Positions 37,320 to 47,455 of a stretch of 64,000 bases of DNA are shown piece after piece (positions within the stretch are counted from its first letter, which is position 1; each line of letters starts with the position of its first letter). The translations under genes were made by a program, and so were the position numbers. The notes under the pieces were generated by a model that was not told the DNA's origin, did not search any database, and worked only from the letters and a program-made list of their open reading frames with translations. The stretch lies in contig NZ_FNFO01000003.1 of NCBI RefSeq assembly GCF_900100765.1, positions 62,001 through 126,000 of the forward strand. Direction: 5' to 3'. Source of the DNA: Catalinimonas alkaloidigena (lineage in GTDB: Bacteria; Bacteroidota; Bacteroidia; Cytophagales; Flexibacteraceae).

Positions 37320-38066
37320 ATGCCCCACCTACCCTTTGTGTTCCTGAAAGCCCAGTGGCGTAAACTCATCATGGCCAACTACGAGCTTCCGCCGAAAATG
37401 CTGGCCTCTTACCTACCCGCCGGTACCCAGCCCGACCTGTTCGAAGGCCGCGCTTACATGAGCCTAGTGGGTTTTCTGTTCGAGCGCACCAAAATTCTGG
37501 GCATCCCCGCCCCTTTCCACCAGCACTTCGAGGAGTTCAACCTGCGGTTTTATGCTACCAATCAGCTCGGCGCCGAACGCAAGCGGGCCGTGGTTTTTCA
37601 GAGCGAAATGGTGCCCAAGCCGTTGATTCCGCTGGTGGCCAATACGCTGTTCAACGAACGCTATTTCTACCGGCCGATGCGCCACCGGAATCATGTGGTC
37701 GGCGACCGCTTGGAAGTGGCCTACGAATGGAAACATAACCAGCAATGGGAAGGTATGCGCGTACAAGCCGAAAACCGCCTGCGCGACATTCCGGAAGGGA
37801 GTCTGGAAGAGTTTATTACCGAGCACTATTGGGGTTACGCGGGCCACTCGCCGCAAAAAACGTGGGAATATGCCGTGGAACACCCCCGCTGGCAGAGCTA
37901 CCCCGTGCTGGACTTCGAACTGAACGCCGACCTCCCTGCACTATATGGCAAAAAATTAGGGCAACTACTCCAGCAGCCCCCCGCCTCCGTTTATCTGCTG
38001 GAAGGCTCCGAAGCGCGCATCCGCTGGCGTCAGCCGCTGCCCGTGCAAGAAGCGGTATTGGCTTAG
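37320..38066 (+). CDS. DUF2071 (YqjF-like) protein
   Basis: A 248-residue protein matching the DUF2071 pattern: an opening FLKAQWRKLIMANYELPPKMLASYLPAGT, then a beta-rich core with a YFYRPMRH...VAYEWKH segment and WGYA...TWEYAVEHPRW near the C-terminus. The family belongs to the acetoacetate-decarboxylase-like superfamily; no activity is established. The first ATG (37320) is kept because the FLxAxWRKLxMANY motif, part of the family, precedes the second Met. It stands alone, divergent from pgi. Confidence 0.82.
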   Translation: MPHLPFVFLKAQWRKLIMANYELPPKMLASYLPAGTQPDLFEGRAYMSLVGFLFERTKILGIPAPFHQHFEEFNLRFYATNQLGAERKRAVVFQSEMVPKPLIPLVANTLFNERYFYRPMRHRNHVVGDRLEVAYEWKHNQQWEGMRVQAENRLRDIPEGSLEEFITEHYWGYAGHSPQKTWEYAVEHPRWQSYPVLDFELNADLPALYGKKLGQLLQQPPASVYLLEGSEARIRWRQPLPVQEAVLA

Positions 38067-38224
38067 GAAAAGGGTATTTAGGTCAAACGTTGCCTTTCCT
38101 TCAGCCTCTTGCCACCAGGGCGATGGAACCTCCGCCCCCCGGTCTTACGTACTACAGGGCTGAATTCGTCGTTTGGATTTCCAAGCGGAACTAATAGATT
38201 ATTTCCTTGAAGCAACAATTTTCG

Positions 38225-40594
38225 ATGCGGCGTCTGGTCCGTCCTTTCATCGCCTGGTGGCAACGCCTTACGACCGAGACCCGCCGGGGCAATTACCGTC
38301 CTCTCTTCCGGCTTTTTCTGGTGCTATTGGCCCTCCCGTTTGCCTTGGTGGCAACCCTGTACCTGGCCGTTTGGCTGGGCCTGACCGGTCCGCTGCCGAC
38401 CGCTAAAGATCTGCGTACGATCCAGAACGCGACTGCGTCGGAGGTGTATTCGGCCGATGGCGTATTGCTGGGCAAATACTTCATTGAAAACCGTACCAAC
38501 ATCGAGTATGCGCAGATTGCCCCGGCGGTCATCGATGCGCTGGTTGCCACAGAAGACGCCCGCTTTTACGAGCACGAGGGTGTCGACCTGCGCAGCCTGG
38601 GACGCGTGGTGGTGAAGTCGCTGCTGTTGCAACAGGAAAGTGCCGGCGGGGGCAGCACGCTCAGCCAGCAACTGGCCAAAAACTTGTTTCCGCGCCGGAC
38701 CTACGGCCCGTTGACCATGCCGATCAACAAGCTGCGGGAGATGATGATCGCCCGGCGGCTGGAACGGGTGTATTCTAAGCAGGACATCCTGACGCTGTAC
38801 CTCAACACCGTTCCGTTCGGCGGAAATTTATTCGGCATCGAAGCGGGAGCACGGCGGTTCTTCAACGTACCGGCCGCGCAGTTGACACCCGAACAGGCAG
38901 CGGTGTTGGTCGGGATGCTAAAGGCCACCACGTCGTACAACCCGAAGCGCCATCCGGAGCGGGCACAGGCCCGCCGCAACGTGGTGCTCAGCCAGATGGT
39001 GCGGTATCAGTACCTGGATGCGCCGACGGCCGACTCGCTGAAGCAGTTGCCGCTGAAGCTGGACTACCACTTGGTAACGCACAACGATGGGCTGGCCCCC
39101 TACCTCCGGGCGCACCTGCGGCGGGAATTGCAGGCGTGGTGCGAGGCACACACGAAGGCCGATGGCACGCCCTACAACCTCTACACCGACGGGCTGAAGA
39201 TCTACACGACGGTCGATTCGCGCCTGCAGGCCTATGCCGAGAAAGCCGTGGCGCGGCAGATGGCGCGGCTGCAAAGCTTGTTTTTCAAACACTGGAACAA
39301 CCGCACGCCGTGGGATCGCGATCCGAACATCATTCTCACCGCACAGCAACGTTCGCCCCGGTACCGGCAGTTGAAAGCGGCGGGGTCGTCGGACGAAGAG
39401 ATCCGGTCGCAGTTTCAGCAAAAAGTGCCGATGACCATTTTCACGTGGGATGGCGAAAAGGAACGTGACATGAGCCCGCTCGACTCCATCCGCTATTATC
39501 AACTGTTTCTGAACGCCGGCTTTCTGGCCATGCGTCCGCAGTCGGGCGAGGTACTGGCGTGGGTCGGCGGCATCAACCACAAGTATTTTCAGTACGACCA
39601 CGTGCGCTCGCGACGGCAGGTCGGCTCCACGTTCAAGCCCATTGTCTATGCGGCTGCGCTGGAAAGCGGCGTCGATCCATGTGCCTACATTCCGAACGAA
39701 CGCCGTACTTACGAAGAGTACGACAACTGGTCGCCGGGCAATGCCGAGGGCAACTACGAAGGCTTTTACTCAATGCAGGGCGGCCTGACACATTCGGTCA
39801 ACACGGTGGCGGCTCACCTGATTATGGAGACGGGCATCGACAAAGTTTCGGAGCTGGCACATCGCATGGGCGTGCAGCCGGAACTGCCGGAGGTGCCTTC
39901 CCTTGCGCTGGGCACGGCCAGCATTTCGCTTTACGACATGGTGAGCGTATACGCCACACTCGCCAACCGGGGGGCGTACGTGCCGCCACACTACCTCGTC
40001 CGCATCACCGACGCGCGCGGCCAAGTACTGGATCAGTTCGCGCCCGACCGCCTGCCCAAACGCGTCATGAAAGAGAGTACGGCCGACCTGATGACCCACA
40101 TGCTGGAAAGCGTGGTCGACTCGGGAACAGCCCGCCGGTTGCGCACACAGTTTCGCCTGCCAAACGACATCGCCGGAAAAACCGGCACCACGCAGTCGCA
40201 CGCCGACGGCTGGTTCATCGGCTATACGCCCGAACTGGTGGCCGGCGCCTGGGTAGGGGCCGAAGATCCGCGTGTGCGGTTTCGTACCATCAGCCTGGGG
40301 CAGGGCTCGGCCACGGCGCTGCCGATCTGGGGTGATTTCATGCAACAGGTTAACAAAGATCCGGAGTTCCGCTCCCTCGCACGGGCACAATTCCCGGAAC
40401 TGTCGCCCCGGCTGGCCAAGCGCCTCGACTGCGAAATGTACCGCGACAAAGACAAAGCCGATAACATTTTCGAACTCTTGTTCGGCACCGACCACGAGCG
40501 GGAAAAGCGTCGCGAAGAACGGCGCGAGCATCGGCAACAGGGAAAGAAAAAGAAGAACCTCGGCGACCGGCTGCGCGATCTGTTCGGCGGCTAA
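38225..40594 (+). CDS. mrcA: Class A penicillin-binding protein (PBP1A-like)
   Basis: A bifunctional peptidoglycan synthase. The 789-residue product has an N-terminal TM anchor (about 28-52, LFRLFLVLLALPFALVATLYLAV), a GT51 transglycosylase domain with catalytic E110 in ATEDARFYEHEG and GGSTLSQQLAKNLF, and a transpeptidase domain with active-site S468 (GSTFKP), S524-V-N526 and K652-T-G. The C-terminal tail is strikingly basic (EKRREERREHRQQGKKKKN). I chose the ATG at 38225 over the TTG at 38207. Its stop is 1 bp from the convergent stop of the DUF2851 gene. Confidence 0.95.
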   Translation: MRRLVRPFIAWWQRLTTETRRGNYRPLFRLFLVLLALPFALVATLYLAVWLGLTGPLPTAKDLRTIQNATASEVYSADGVLLGKYFIENRTNIEYAQIAPAVIDALVATEDARFYEHEGVDLRSLGRVVVKSLLLQQESAGGGSTLSQQLAKNLFPRRTYGPLTMPINKLREMMIARRLERVYSKQDILTLYLNTVPFGGNLFGIEAGARRFFNVPAAQLTPEQAAVLVGMLKATTSYNPKRHPERAQARRNVVLSQMVRYQYLDAPTADSLKQLPLKLDYHLVTHNDGLAPYLRAHLRRELQAWCEAHTKADGTPYNLYTDGLKIYTTVDSRLQAYAEKAVARQMARLQSLFFKHWNNRTPWDRDPNIILTAQQRSPRYRQLKAAGSSDEEIRSQFQQKVPMTIFTWDGEKERDMSPLDSIRYYQLFLNAGFLAMRPQSGEVLAWVGGINHKYFQYDHVRSRRQVGSTFKPIVYAAALESGVDPCAYIPNERRTYEEYDNWSPGNAEGNYEGFYSMQGGLTHSVNTVAAHLIMETGIDKVSELAHRMGVQPELPEVPSLALGTASISLYDMVSVYATLANRGAYVPPHYLVRITDARGQVLDQFAPDRLPKRVMKESTADLMTHMLESVVDSGTARRLRTQFRLPNDIAGKTGTTQSHADGWFIGYTPELVAGAWVGAEDPRVRFRTISLGQGSATALPIWGDFMQQVNKDPEFRSLARAQFPELSPRLAKRLDCEMYRDKDKADNIFELLFGTDHEREKRREERREHRQQGKKKKNLGDRLRDLFGG

Positions 40595-40595
40595 C

Positions 40596-41879
40596 CTACC
40601 GGCGCAGGAGCTCCAGCCCCACTTCGCACTTCAGACATTGCTTCTGGCTGCAATATGCCTGGTACCATTCCAGGGCACCCTGCGCGTCGGCGGCCGTTTT
40701 GAACGACAGTCCTAGCTCATTCCAGAGGCGGGTAATGTGATTCGATTCTGCGGGCAGCGTTTCCAGCAACGCCACGGCGCGGTCGAGCATCTCCGGCTGG
40801 TCGCGCTCACGGGCCACGGCTGCCAGGACTGGTGCTGCGGTATTGACGAGCAGGTTGTCCAGGCTGGTTGCACCCATGCGCTCCCCCAGACGCGTTTTGG
40901 CTTCTTTCCCGAAATGGTAATGACGCCGCCAGTACTCGCCGACGGGTTGCGCCAGCGCTTCTTTTAACGCTTCGGGCGTCGTGGCCTCCGTAAAGAGCGC
41001 AAACAAACTGTGCGGCTGCGCCAAAAGGGCCGCCAGTTGCGCCAGCCGCACGGTCGGAAAATTGGCCGGGCGCATCCGCGCGAATTTCCAGACCGAAGGG
41101 GACAGGGGTGACTCAAGTTGGTATTTGTGGTGCAGAAACCTGAACTCCTTCTGCAATTGCGCCGGATATGCATCCGGGAACGTTCCGACCAGCCAACCAG
41201 CCTGCCCAAACAGCAGCGCTTCCACCTGCCACGGCTGATTGCGGTGCTTCCGTAGGATTTTAAGCGGCAGGGCCCGTGCCAGTTGTTGCATCGGCTCGGC
41301 ATTCACCTTGAAGCCCATGTTCCAGGCCAACCGACGGTACACCGCCTCTTCCCAATCGTGACCTGTGGCTTTCCACTCGTCGCGTACATCGGCCGCTTTG
41401 CGCTCCAGACGCTGCAACAGCGCTTTATCGAGCATCGACAGTTTGCGTAACCGCTCGCTTTGCGGGAAGTGTGCGGCACAGGGAATGGGCGTGAGCGCGT
41501 GCACGAGTGTTTCGTACTTCTGAAGAATGCGTTCCGGAACTCGTCCTTGTAAAACCACCGTAGGAATCCGGCTGCCCTCGCTCCGAAAAACCGGGGCATC
41601 GTCTTCCCACACCACATGTAGGATGACGCCTTCGTAAGCCGCATCGGTCTGGTGTCGGTGGCGTGCCCAGTCCGACGACCGTACGTGAATTTCGATCGTA
41701 CCGGCCCACTCCAACGTACCGATGCGGACGCGCGCTTCGCCGAAATCCGGTCCGGCATGGCTGTTCAGAAATCCCGGTCGGAGCACATATACCTCTGCCC
41801 CTTCGGTGGTCAAAAGCGCCTGACGATCGAACTGTTGGTATTGCCAGACGTAGTGCAATAATTCCTCTTTCAACATCAT
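40596..41879 (-). CDS. DUF2851 family protein
   Basis: A 427-residue protein with the family opening EELLHYVWQYQQFD and the conserved block VLRPGFLNSHAGPDFGEARVRIGTLEWAGTIEIHVRSSDWARHRHQTDAAYEGVILHVVWEDD split over about residues 33-92. The His/Asp-rich early part and the positions of conserved acidic residues suggest a nuclease-like site, but no activity is known. The C-terminal ~60 residues are helical and end with two Cys (CSQKQCLKC) that could bind a metal. It is common in Bacteroidota. Convergent with the PBP gene, with no room for a terminator between them. Confidence 0.85.
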   Translation of the reverse strand: MMLKEELLHYVWQYQQFDRQALLTTEGAEVYVLRPGFLNSHAGPDFGEARVRIGTLEWAGTIEIHVRSSDWARHRHQTDAAYEGVILHVVWEDDAPVFRSEGSRIPTVVLQGRVPERILQKYETLVHALTPIPCAAHFPQSERLRKLSMLDKALLQRLERKAADVRDEWKATGHDWEEAVYRRLAWNMGFKVNAEPMQQLARALPLKILRKHRNQPWQVEALLFGQAGWLVGTFPDAYPAQLQKEFRFLHHKYQLESPLSPSVWKFARMRPANFPTVRLAQLAALLAQPHSLFALFTEATTPEALKEALAQPVGEYWRRHYHFGKEAKTRLGERMGATSLDNLLVNTAAPVLAAVARERDQPEMLDRAVALLETLPAESNHITRLWNELGLSFKTAADAQGALEWYQAYCSQKQCLKCEVGLELLRR

Positions 41880-42039
41880 GGTGGCTGGGCTTGCTTCGCG
41901 AGGAAGGCTGTTTCGGATGGAACAATTCCCACCCGGTACTGCAATCTAATCGAAGGAACTTTTCAGGTGCATTTTCGTTTCCAACATTAATTCCTCAAGT
42001 TTCTACCGTACCTGATCTCGGCGACTTCAACGCCTACTT

Positions 42040-43275
42040 ATGTCCTTCTCTTCCTTACCTGAACACGAGGCCGCACGTATTGATGCCCTCAAGCGCTACC
42101 ACATTCTGGACACCCAAGCAGAGCAGGATTTTGATGATCTGGTACAACTGGCTTCCCAGATTTGTGGCACCCCCATTTCCCTTATTTCACTGGTCGACGA
42201 ACGTCGCCAGTGGTTTAAGGCCAACAAAGGCCTGTCCGCGTCCGAAACACCACGAGAGCTAGCGTTTTGTGCGCATGCGTTACACCAGACCGAACCGCTG
42301 GTCGTAACGGATGCCACGCACGACGAGCGCTTTGCGCAGAATCCGCTCGTGACCGACGACCCGAGCATTCGGTTTTATGCGGGGGTTCCGCTTACCACGC
42401 CCGACGGCTACAACCTGGGAACGTTGTGCGTTATTGACCGGGTGCCGCGCCATCTGACCGACCAACAACTGTTTGCCCTGCGTACGCTGGCCCGGCAAGT
42501 GATTCAACAGTTTGAGTTGCGCCTTCAGAACAAGCAGATGGATCAGCAACTGAGTGAAATCAGCGAACAGCGACTGGAACTACAGCGCCTCACCCGCATT
42601 CAGCAGCAAATGCTCTCGATCATCTCGCACGACGTACGCAGCCCGCTTTTGTCGCTTTCGGGCATCCTGAGTATTCTGGAAAAGAGAGACTTACGGTCTG
42701 ATCAGTTGCAACCGCTCTTCCGGGAAGCCCGGCGCGGGGTGAGCAGCGCCCGCGATCTGCTGGAAAATCTGCTCCAGTGGGCGAGTCAGCAATTCAGTGG
42801 CGAACAGTTGCGCGTAAAACCGATTGAGCTTTCGCCGGTGGTAGAACAGTGCATCGCGCAGTTTACTCAGGAATCGCATCTGAAGTCGCTAGCGCTGCTT
42901 AACGAGGTAGCGCCGCGCGTCGAAGTGTTTGCCGATCTGGACATTCTCCAGGCCATTTTACGGAACCTGCTTCACAATGCCGTGAAGTTTACGGCGCAGG
43001 GGAGCATACGCGTCCGACTGGAGTCGCAACCCGATCGGGATGTCATCTCGGTACAAGACACGGGCGTCGGCATGTCCACGCATCAGCTCGATCGCCTCCT
43101 GAAATGGGGCTATTACCAGAAAACCGCCGACACGCAGGGCAACAAGGGAAGTGGACTGGGGTTGCTCATCAACAAAGAGTTTGTCAGCAAACTGGGCGGA
43201 AAAATCTGGGTAGAAAGCGCCCTGGGCCAGGGAAGCACGTTCTTCGTAAGCCTGCCCCGCCCCGCGGCCGCCTGA
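42040..43275 (+). CDS. GAF-domain sensor histidine kinase
   Basis: A 411-residue soluble kinase. Residues ~20-160 form a GAF domain (ISLISLVDERRQWFKANKGL... FYAGVPLTTPDGYNLGTLCVID), residues ~190-255 the HisKA dimerisation domain with H197 in ISHDVRSPLLSL, and residues ~295-408 the HATPase domain with N-box NLLHNAVKF and G-boxes DTGVGMS and GSGLGLLI. No TM helix is present, so it is cytosolic and senses a small molecule or a redox/light cue through GAF. No response regulator is adjacent (orphan kinase). Confidence 0.92.
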   Translation: MSFSSLPEHEAARIDALKRYHILDTQAEQDFDDLVQLASQICGTPISLISLVDERRQWFKANKGLSASETPRELAFCAHALHQTEPLVVTDATHDERFAQNPLVTDDPSIRFYAGVPLTTPDGYNLGTLCVIDRVPRHLTDQQLFALRTLARQVIQQFELRLQNKQMDQQLSEISEQRLELQRLTRIQQQMLSIISHDVRSPLLSLSGILSILEKRDLRSDQLQPLFREARRGVSSARDLLENLLQWASQQFSGEQLRVKPIELSPVVEQCIAQFTQESHLKSLALLNEVAPRVEVFADLDILQAILRNLLHNAVKFTAQGSIRVRLESQPDRDVISVQDTGVGMSTHQLDRLLKWGYYQKTADTQGNKGSGLGLLINKEFVSKLGGKIWVESALGQGSTFFVSLPRPAAA

Positions 43276-43296
43276 TCGGCGGTGCCCGGTGTTTGG

Positions 43297-44121
43297 TCAG
43301 GCTTGCGAAAAGTGCCGTTCCAGCAACTCCGCCATCTGCTGCTGCACCTGCTGCGCCGCCGCGCGCGCCTGTTGGGCGAAGTCTTTACCACGACCCGCGT
43401 ACAGAATGCTCCGTGAGGCATTGACCAGGAGGCCACATTGGCGATTCATGCCGAAGCGCGCGACGGCTTCCAAATCGCCGCCCTGCGCCCCGATGCCCGG
43501 CACCAGCAGGAAATGGTCCGGTGCCAGTTCGCGCACTTTACGCAGGTGTGTCGTCTGCGTGGCTCCTACGACGTACATCAATTGATCGGCACTGCCCCAT
43601 TTCTGCGCCGTGCGAATTACCTTCTCGAACAGCAGCTCCCGGTTTTGTAGCTCCAGCATCTGGAAATTAAGACTCCCCGCGTTCGACGTCAGTGCCAGCA
43701 TAATCACCCACTTGCCTTCAAAGTTCAGAAAGGGTGTCACCGAATCTTCGCCCATGTAGGGCGCAACCGTTACCGCATCGCAGCCCAGTGTTTCGAAAAA
43801 CGCCTTTGCGTACATGCTCGACGTGTTGCCAATATCGCCACGCTTGGCATCGGCAATGGTAAAAAGGCCTTCGGGAATGTAGTCGAGGGTTTGGGCCAGC
43901 GTTTCCCAGCCTTTTGGTCCCAGGCTCTCGTAAAACGCCAGGTTGGGTTTGTAGGCCACACACAGGTCGTGCGTCGCGTCGATGATCTGTCGGTTGAATT
44001 CCAGCACCGGATCGGCGGCGCTGTGCAGGTGTGCGGGAATTTTGGCGGGATCGGTGTCGAGTCCGATGCACAGGAAAGAACGCTTTTGTTGAATCTGGGC
44101 AAATAGTTGCTCGCGGGTCAT
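43297..44121 (-). CDS. pyrF: Orotidine 5'-phosphate decarboxylase, type 2
   Basis: The last step of UMP synthesis. The 274-residue product is of the longer 'subfamily 2' type. The catalytic block [20 protein letters not shown] supplies the Asp-Lys-Asp residues, and [11 protein letters not shown] is the phosphate-binding end. It faces the histidine-kinase gene (21-bp gap). It lies near pyrD but is separated from that operon by a terminator. Confidence 0.95.
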   Translation of the reverse strand: MTREQLFAQIQQKRSFLCIGLDTDPAKIPAHLHSAADPVLEFNRQIIDATHDLCVAYKPNLAFYESLGPKGWETLAQTLDYIPEGLFTIADAKRGDIGNTSSMYAKAFFETLGCDAVTVAPYMGEDSVTPFLNFEGKWVIMLALTSNAGSLNFQMLELQNRELLFEKVIRTAQKWGSADQLMYVVGATQTTHLRKVRELAPDHFLLVPGIGAQGGDLEAVARFGMNRQCGLLVNASRSILYAGRGKDFAQQARAAAQQVQQQMAELLERHFSQA

Positions 44122-44177
44122 GAATCAGGAAGTTGGCTAACGCAGCCCGAAAATACGAGTTTACGGAAAGCTGCCAC

Positions 44178-44204
44178 AAAAAAACCCTCCATTTTGGAGG
44201 GTTT
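44178..44204 (-). terminator. Terminator of the xerD-pyrD-ftsK-lolA operon
   Basis: Stem CCCTCC / GGAGGG extended by A/T pairs, 5-nt loop, and seven consecutive U on the minus strand (A-run 44178-44184), 26 bp after the lolA stop. Confidence 0.88.
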
Positions 44205-44229
44205 GGTCTTTGACCGTACGTCTCTGCCC

Positions 44230-44886
44230 TTAACGAAGGTCTACTTCGTTCACACCAGGGTGACTGGATTTGTTGAAGGTAAACGTATCGTTCGTTACGT
44301 TGATGTTGGGGTCGTACTTGTTGATTTCGAAGATCTGCCGGTTGTTGGTGCCGCGCTCAAACACGATCCACTTCCGCACGGTGCTGTCTTTTTTGTTGAC
44401 CATCAGGCGGATCTTCGCCACTTCGCTACGGCGGTCTTCCGGCTCCATGTCGATGGTCTGGATGATGTCGCCATTTTTGTCTTTCAACTCACTCATCAAC
44501 GCATACTTATAACCGTTTTCGTACAGCGTGTAGATTTTGGTGGGCGTAATTTCGTCTTCGGTCGGTTCGTAATTAGAAATGTTGACTTCGTTGGCATCGC
44601 GCATGTAGGCCCATACCACTTTGCCATCGCTGATGATTTCCTGGTCCTCCATTTTGAGGTTGAACTTCGGTCCCTGCACCACGATTTCGCCGTCCATGGA
44701 CGCGTATACTTCGCCAGAAGGGCTCTCGATCGAGCGGGTATAGTGAGCTTTAAAAGCATCTACCGAGCGGTAGTTTTCACTGACTTTATCTAAGATCGCC
44801 TTTGCCTTGGGGTCGTACTGTGCAAAAGCGGTGCTGCTTCCTCCCACCACCAGCAAAAGCATCGCGATCCATACCAATCGTTTCAT
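44230..44886 (-). CDS. lolA: LolA-family lipoprotein carrier
   Basis: A 218-residue periplasmic protein: signal peptide (VWIAMLLLVVGGSSTAFAQ) followed by the open beta-barrel LolA fold (DPKAKAILDKVSENYRSVDAFKAHYTRSIE...). Expected role: ferry lipoproteins from the inner-membrane Lol ABC complex to the outer membrane. The typical alternation of strand segments (GPKFNLKMEDQEIISDGKVVWAYM) is present. It starts 38 bp after ftsK, so the two are cotranscribed. This ftsK-lolA order also occurs in other Bacteroidota and proteobacteria. Confidence 0.88.
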   Translation of the reverse strand: MKRLVWIAMLLLVVGGSSTAFAQYDPKAKAILDKVSENYRSVDAFKAHYTRSIESPSGEVYASMDGEIVVQGPKFNLKMEDQEIISDGKVVWAYMRDANEVNISNYEPTEDEITPTKIYTLYENGYKYALMSELKDKNGDIIQTIDMEPEDRRSEVAKIRLMVNKKDSTVRKWIVFERGTNNRQIFEINKYDPNINVTNDTFTFNKSSHPGVNEVDLR

Positions 44887-44924
44887 AACCTGTAATAATC
44901 TGTGTTTTACTAATCTACTACTAT

Positions 44925-47423
44925 TTACGAATCCAGGTTACTCAATAACTGTTCCAAACTCACTTCGTCGCGAATTAAAACTTCGCGGGCCTTGCTTCCT
45001 TCGAACGGCCCCACGATGCCGGCGGCCTCCAGTTGGTCGATCAGACGGCCCGCCCGGTTGTAACCTAACTTCAGCCGGCGCTGCAACAGCGACGTGCTGC
45101 CTTGCTGGTGCGCCACAATGACGCGCGCGGCGTCGGCAAACATGGGATCGCGGTCGGCCAGGTCCACATCCCCTTTGCTGCTGTCACCACTGTCGTCGCC
45201 GTAATACTCGGGCAGGAGGTACGCAGATTCGTACCCCCGCTGCTGGCCCACAAAGTCGCAGACCGCCTCCACTTCGGGCGTATCGACAAAGGCGCATTGC
45301 AGGCGCGTCAGTTCCGAGTTGATGCTCAGCAGCATGTCGCCCATCCCTACGAGTTGCTCGGCGCCGCCCGTATCGAGAATGGTACGGGAGTCCACTTTGG
45401 ACGTAACCTTAAAGGACAGGCGCGCCGGGAAGTTGGCCTTGATGATCCCCGTAATGACGTTGACGGACGGACGCTGCGTAGCCACCACCAGGTGAATCCC
45501 GATGGCCCGGGCCAGCTGCGCCAGGCGGGCAATGGGCGTTTCTACCTCTTTGCCGGCGGTCATCATCAGGTCGGCCAGCTCGTCGATCACCAGCACGATG
45601 TAGGGCATGTACCGGTGGCCTTTTTCAGGATTGAGCTTGCGTTGGGTAAACTTCTGGTTGTATTCTTTCAGGTTCCGGCAACCCGCATCTTTCAACAGAT
45701 CGTAGCGCGTATCCATTTCGATGCAGAGCGAGTTGAGCGTGTTGATCACCTTCTTGGTATCGGTGATGATGGCCTCGTCGCCGTCGGGCAACATGGCGAG
45801 GTAATGGCGCTCGATTTTACTGAAGAGCGACAATTCGACCTTTTTCGGATCGACCAGCACGAACTTGAGCTGCGACGGATGTTTCCGGTAGATGAGCGAG
45901 GTCAACAGCACGTTGAGTCCGACGGATTTCCCCTGCCCGGTGGCCCCCGCCATCAACAAGTGAGGCATTTTGGCCAGGTCAGTCACAAACACCTCGTTCG
46001 AGATGTTTTTGCCCAGTACGATGGGCAACTCGGCCTTGCTTTTCAGGAACTTCTCGGTCGAGATCACCCCGCGCGCCGACACGATCTCACGGTTTTTGTT
46101 CGGCACCTCGATCCCGATCGTCCCTTTTCCGGGAATCGGGGCAATGATGCGGATGCCCAACGCCGCGAGGTTCAGCGCGATGTCGTCTTCCAGGTTTTTG
46201 ATCTTGGAGATACGCACGCCGGCTTCGGGCACAATTTCGTAGAGCGTTACGGTCGGGCCGATGGCCGCTTTGATGCTGGCAATGCCGATGCCGTAGTTCG
46301 ACAACGTTTCGACGATGCGGTTTTTATTGGCTTCCAGTTCGTCGGACGATACCTGGTGTTCGCCGCTGCTGTGCTCCTGCAGAAGTTCGACGGGCGGCAA
46401 CTGAAACGAAGCCAGGTCGAGCGTTGGGTCGTAGGCTTCCTCACCCGCCGCCGCTAAGGGCTCTTCCACCGGCTTCTCGATCGTGAAAGAAGGCCCGTCC
46501 TCCTCTTCTTCCTCCGGTTCGTCGTCCGCAGGGCCCATGTCGATGTCCAACGGAATTTCGTGCCCGTTGCGGTTCGAAGCCGCCGGACGAGGGGGCGGTG
46601 TTACGTTCGCTTCGCGTTCAAACTGCGCGTAAGCAGGTTCCGGCTCGGGCTCTGGTTCCGGCATAGGTTCGGGGGGCGGCGGCGGGGCGGCCCGACGCGG
46701 TTCCCGGGCAGCCGGGGCCTCTTCTTCCTCCTCCTCTTCTTCTAGATCGGCCTGCGCATTGTAGGCTGTCTGATCCGACACGTCGCTGCGCAGGGCCCAC
46801 TTCCAGTGCGGCGCGTTGATGTGGGTGATGTCGAAATAGAAAATGACAAATACGGCCAGCGCAAACGCCAGCAGCACAAAGCTGCCCAGTCCCAGAAACT
46901 GCCGAAAGACCAACCCCCACTCGTAGCCGATGCCGCCGCTCAACTGTCCCCACTCTTCGGCGTGGCCCGTGGCCAGCAGAATGGAACCGATGGTGATGCT
47001 CAGCCAGACGGCCGCAAACAAACAGAGGTTGATGAGACGGTAAAGCGGCACCAGTTCGCGCCGGAAGACGATCTGATACCCGACCCCGAATAAGATAGGG
47101 AGCAGAAAGAACGCGCTGATGCCTAACCAGCGGAACATGAACAGATGTGATAACCAGGCCCCGGTAATGCCCAGCCAGTTTTCGATTTCGCTACCCGCCG
47201 GCCGAACGCCCGTGGTGCGGATCGATTCGATCACGCTTTGGTCGGCCGCTCCGGTAAACAGAAACGAGATGAAGGCTACGCCGAGGAAAATAGCACTAAT
47301 CAGCAGCAACAGGCCGATGCTCAGGTGCACCCGCCGGTCTGTGAAAAACCTCGCCACGCCCTGAAACGGGTTTTTCCGTGGTCGCTTTTCCTTTTCTTTC
47401 TTCTTGTATGTATTCTTCGCCAT
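44925..47423 (-). CDS. ftsK: DNA translocase FtsK/SpoIIIE
   Basis: A septal DNA pump that clears and aligns chromosome termini at division and activates Xer recombination. The 832-residue product has about four N-terminal TM helices (33-215), an acidic/proline linker (about 225-345, with EEEEEEEE and PEPEPEPE runs), the alpha/beta motor with Walker A GATGQGKS and Walker B VLVIDELADLMM, and a C-terminal winged-helix gamma domain (ARVIVAHQQGSTSLLQRRLKLGYNR...) that reads KOPS sequences. The linker is short compared with E. coli FtsK. It lies two genes from xerD, its functional partner. Confidence 0.96.
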   Translation of the reverse strand: MAKNTYKKKEKEKRPRKNPFQGVARFFTDRRVHLSIGLLLLISAIFLGVAFISFLFTGAADQSVIESIRTTGVRPAGSEIENWLGITGAWLSHLFMFRWLGISAFFLLPILFGVGYQIVFRRELVPLYRLINLCLFAAVWLSITIGSILLATGHAEEWGQLSGGIGYEWGLVFRQFLGLGSFVLLAFALAVFVIFYFDITHINAPHWKWALRSDVSDQTAYNAQADLEEEEEEEEAPAAREPRRAAPPPPPEPMPEPEPEPEPAYAQFEREANVTPPPRPAASNRNGHEIPLDIDMGPADDEPEEEEEDGPSFTIEKPVEEPLAAAGEEAYDPTLDLASFQLPPVELLQEHSSGEHQVSSDELEANKNRIVETLSNYGIGIASIKAAIGPTVTLYEIVPEAGVRISKIKNLEDDIALNLAALGIRIIAPIPGKGTIGIEVPNKNREIVSARGVISTEKFLKSKAELPIVLGKNISNEVFVTDLAKMPHLLMAGATGQGKSVGLNVLLTSLIYRKHPSQLKFVLVDPKKVELSLFSKIERHYLAMLPDGDEAIITDTKKVINTLNSLCIEMDTRYDLLKDAGCRNLKEYNQKFTQRKLNPEKGHRYMPYIVLVIDELADLMMTAGKEVETPIARLAQLARAIGIHLVVATQRPSVNVITGIIKANFPARLSFKVTSKVDSRTILDTGGAEQLVGMGDMLLSINSELTRLQCAFVDTPEVEAVCDFVGQQRGYESAYLLPEYYGDDSGDSSKGDVDLADRDPMFADAARVIVAHQQGSTSLLQRRLKLGYNRAGRLIDQLEAAGIVGPFEGSKAREVLIRDEVSLEQLLSNLDS

Positions 47424-47455
47424 GAGTCAGAAAAGCAAAACTAAAGTTTTTACCT

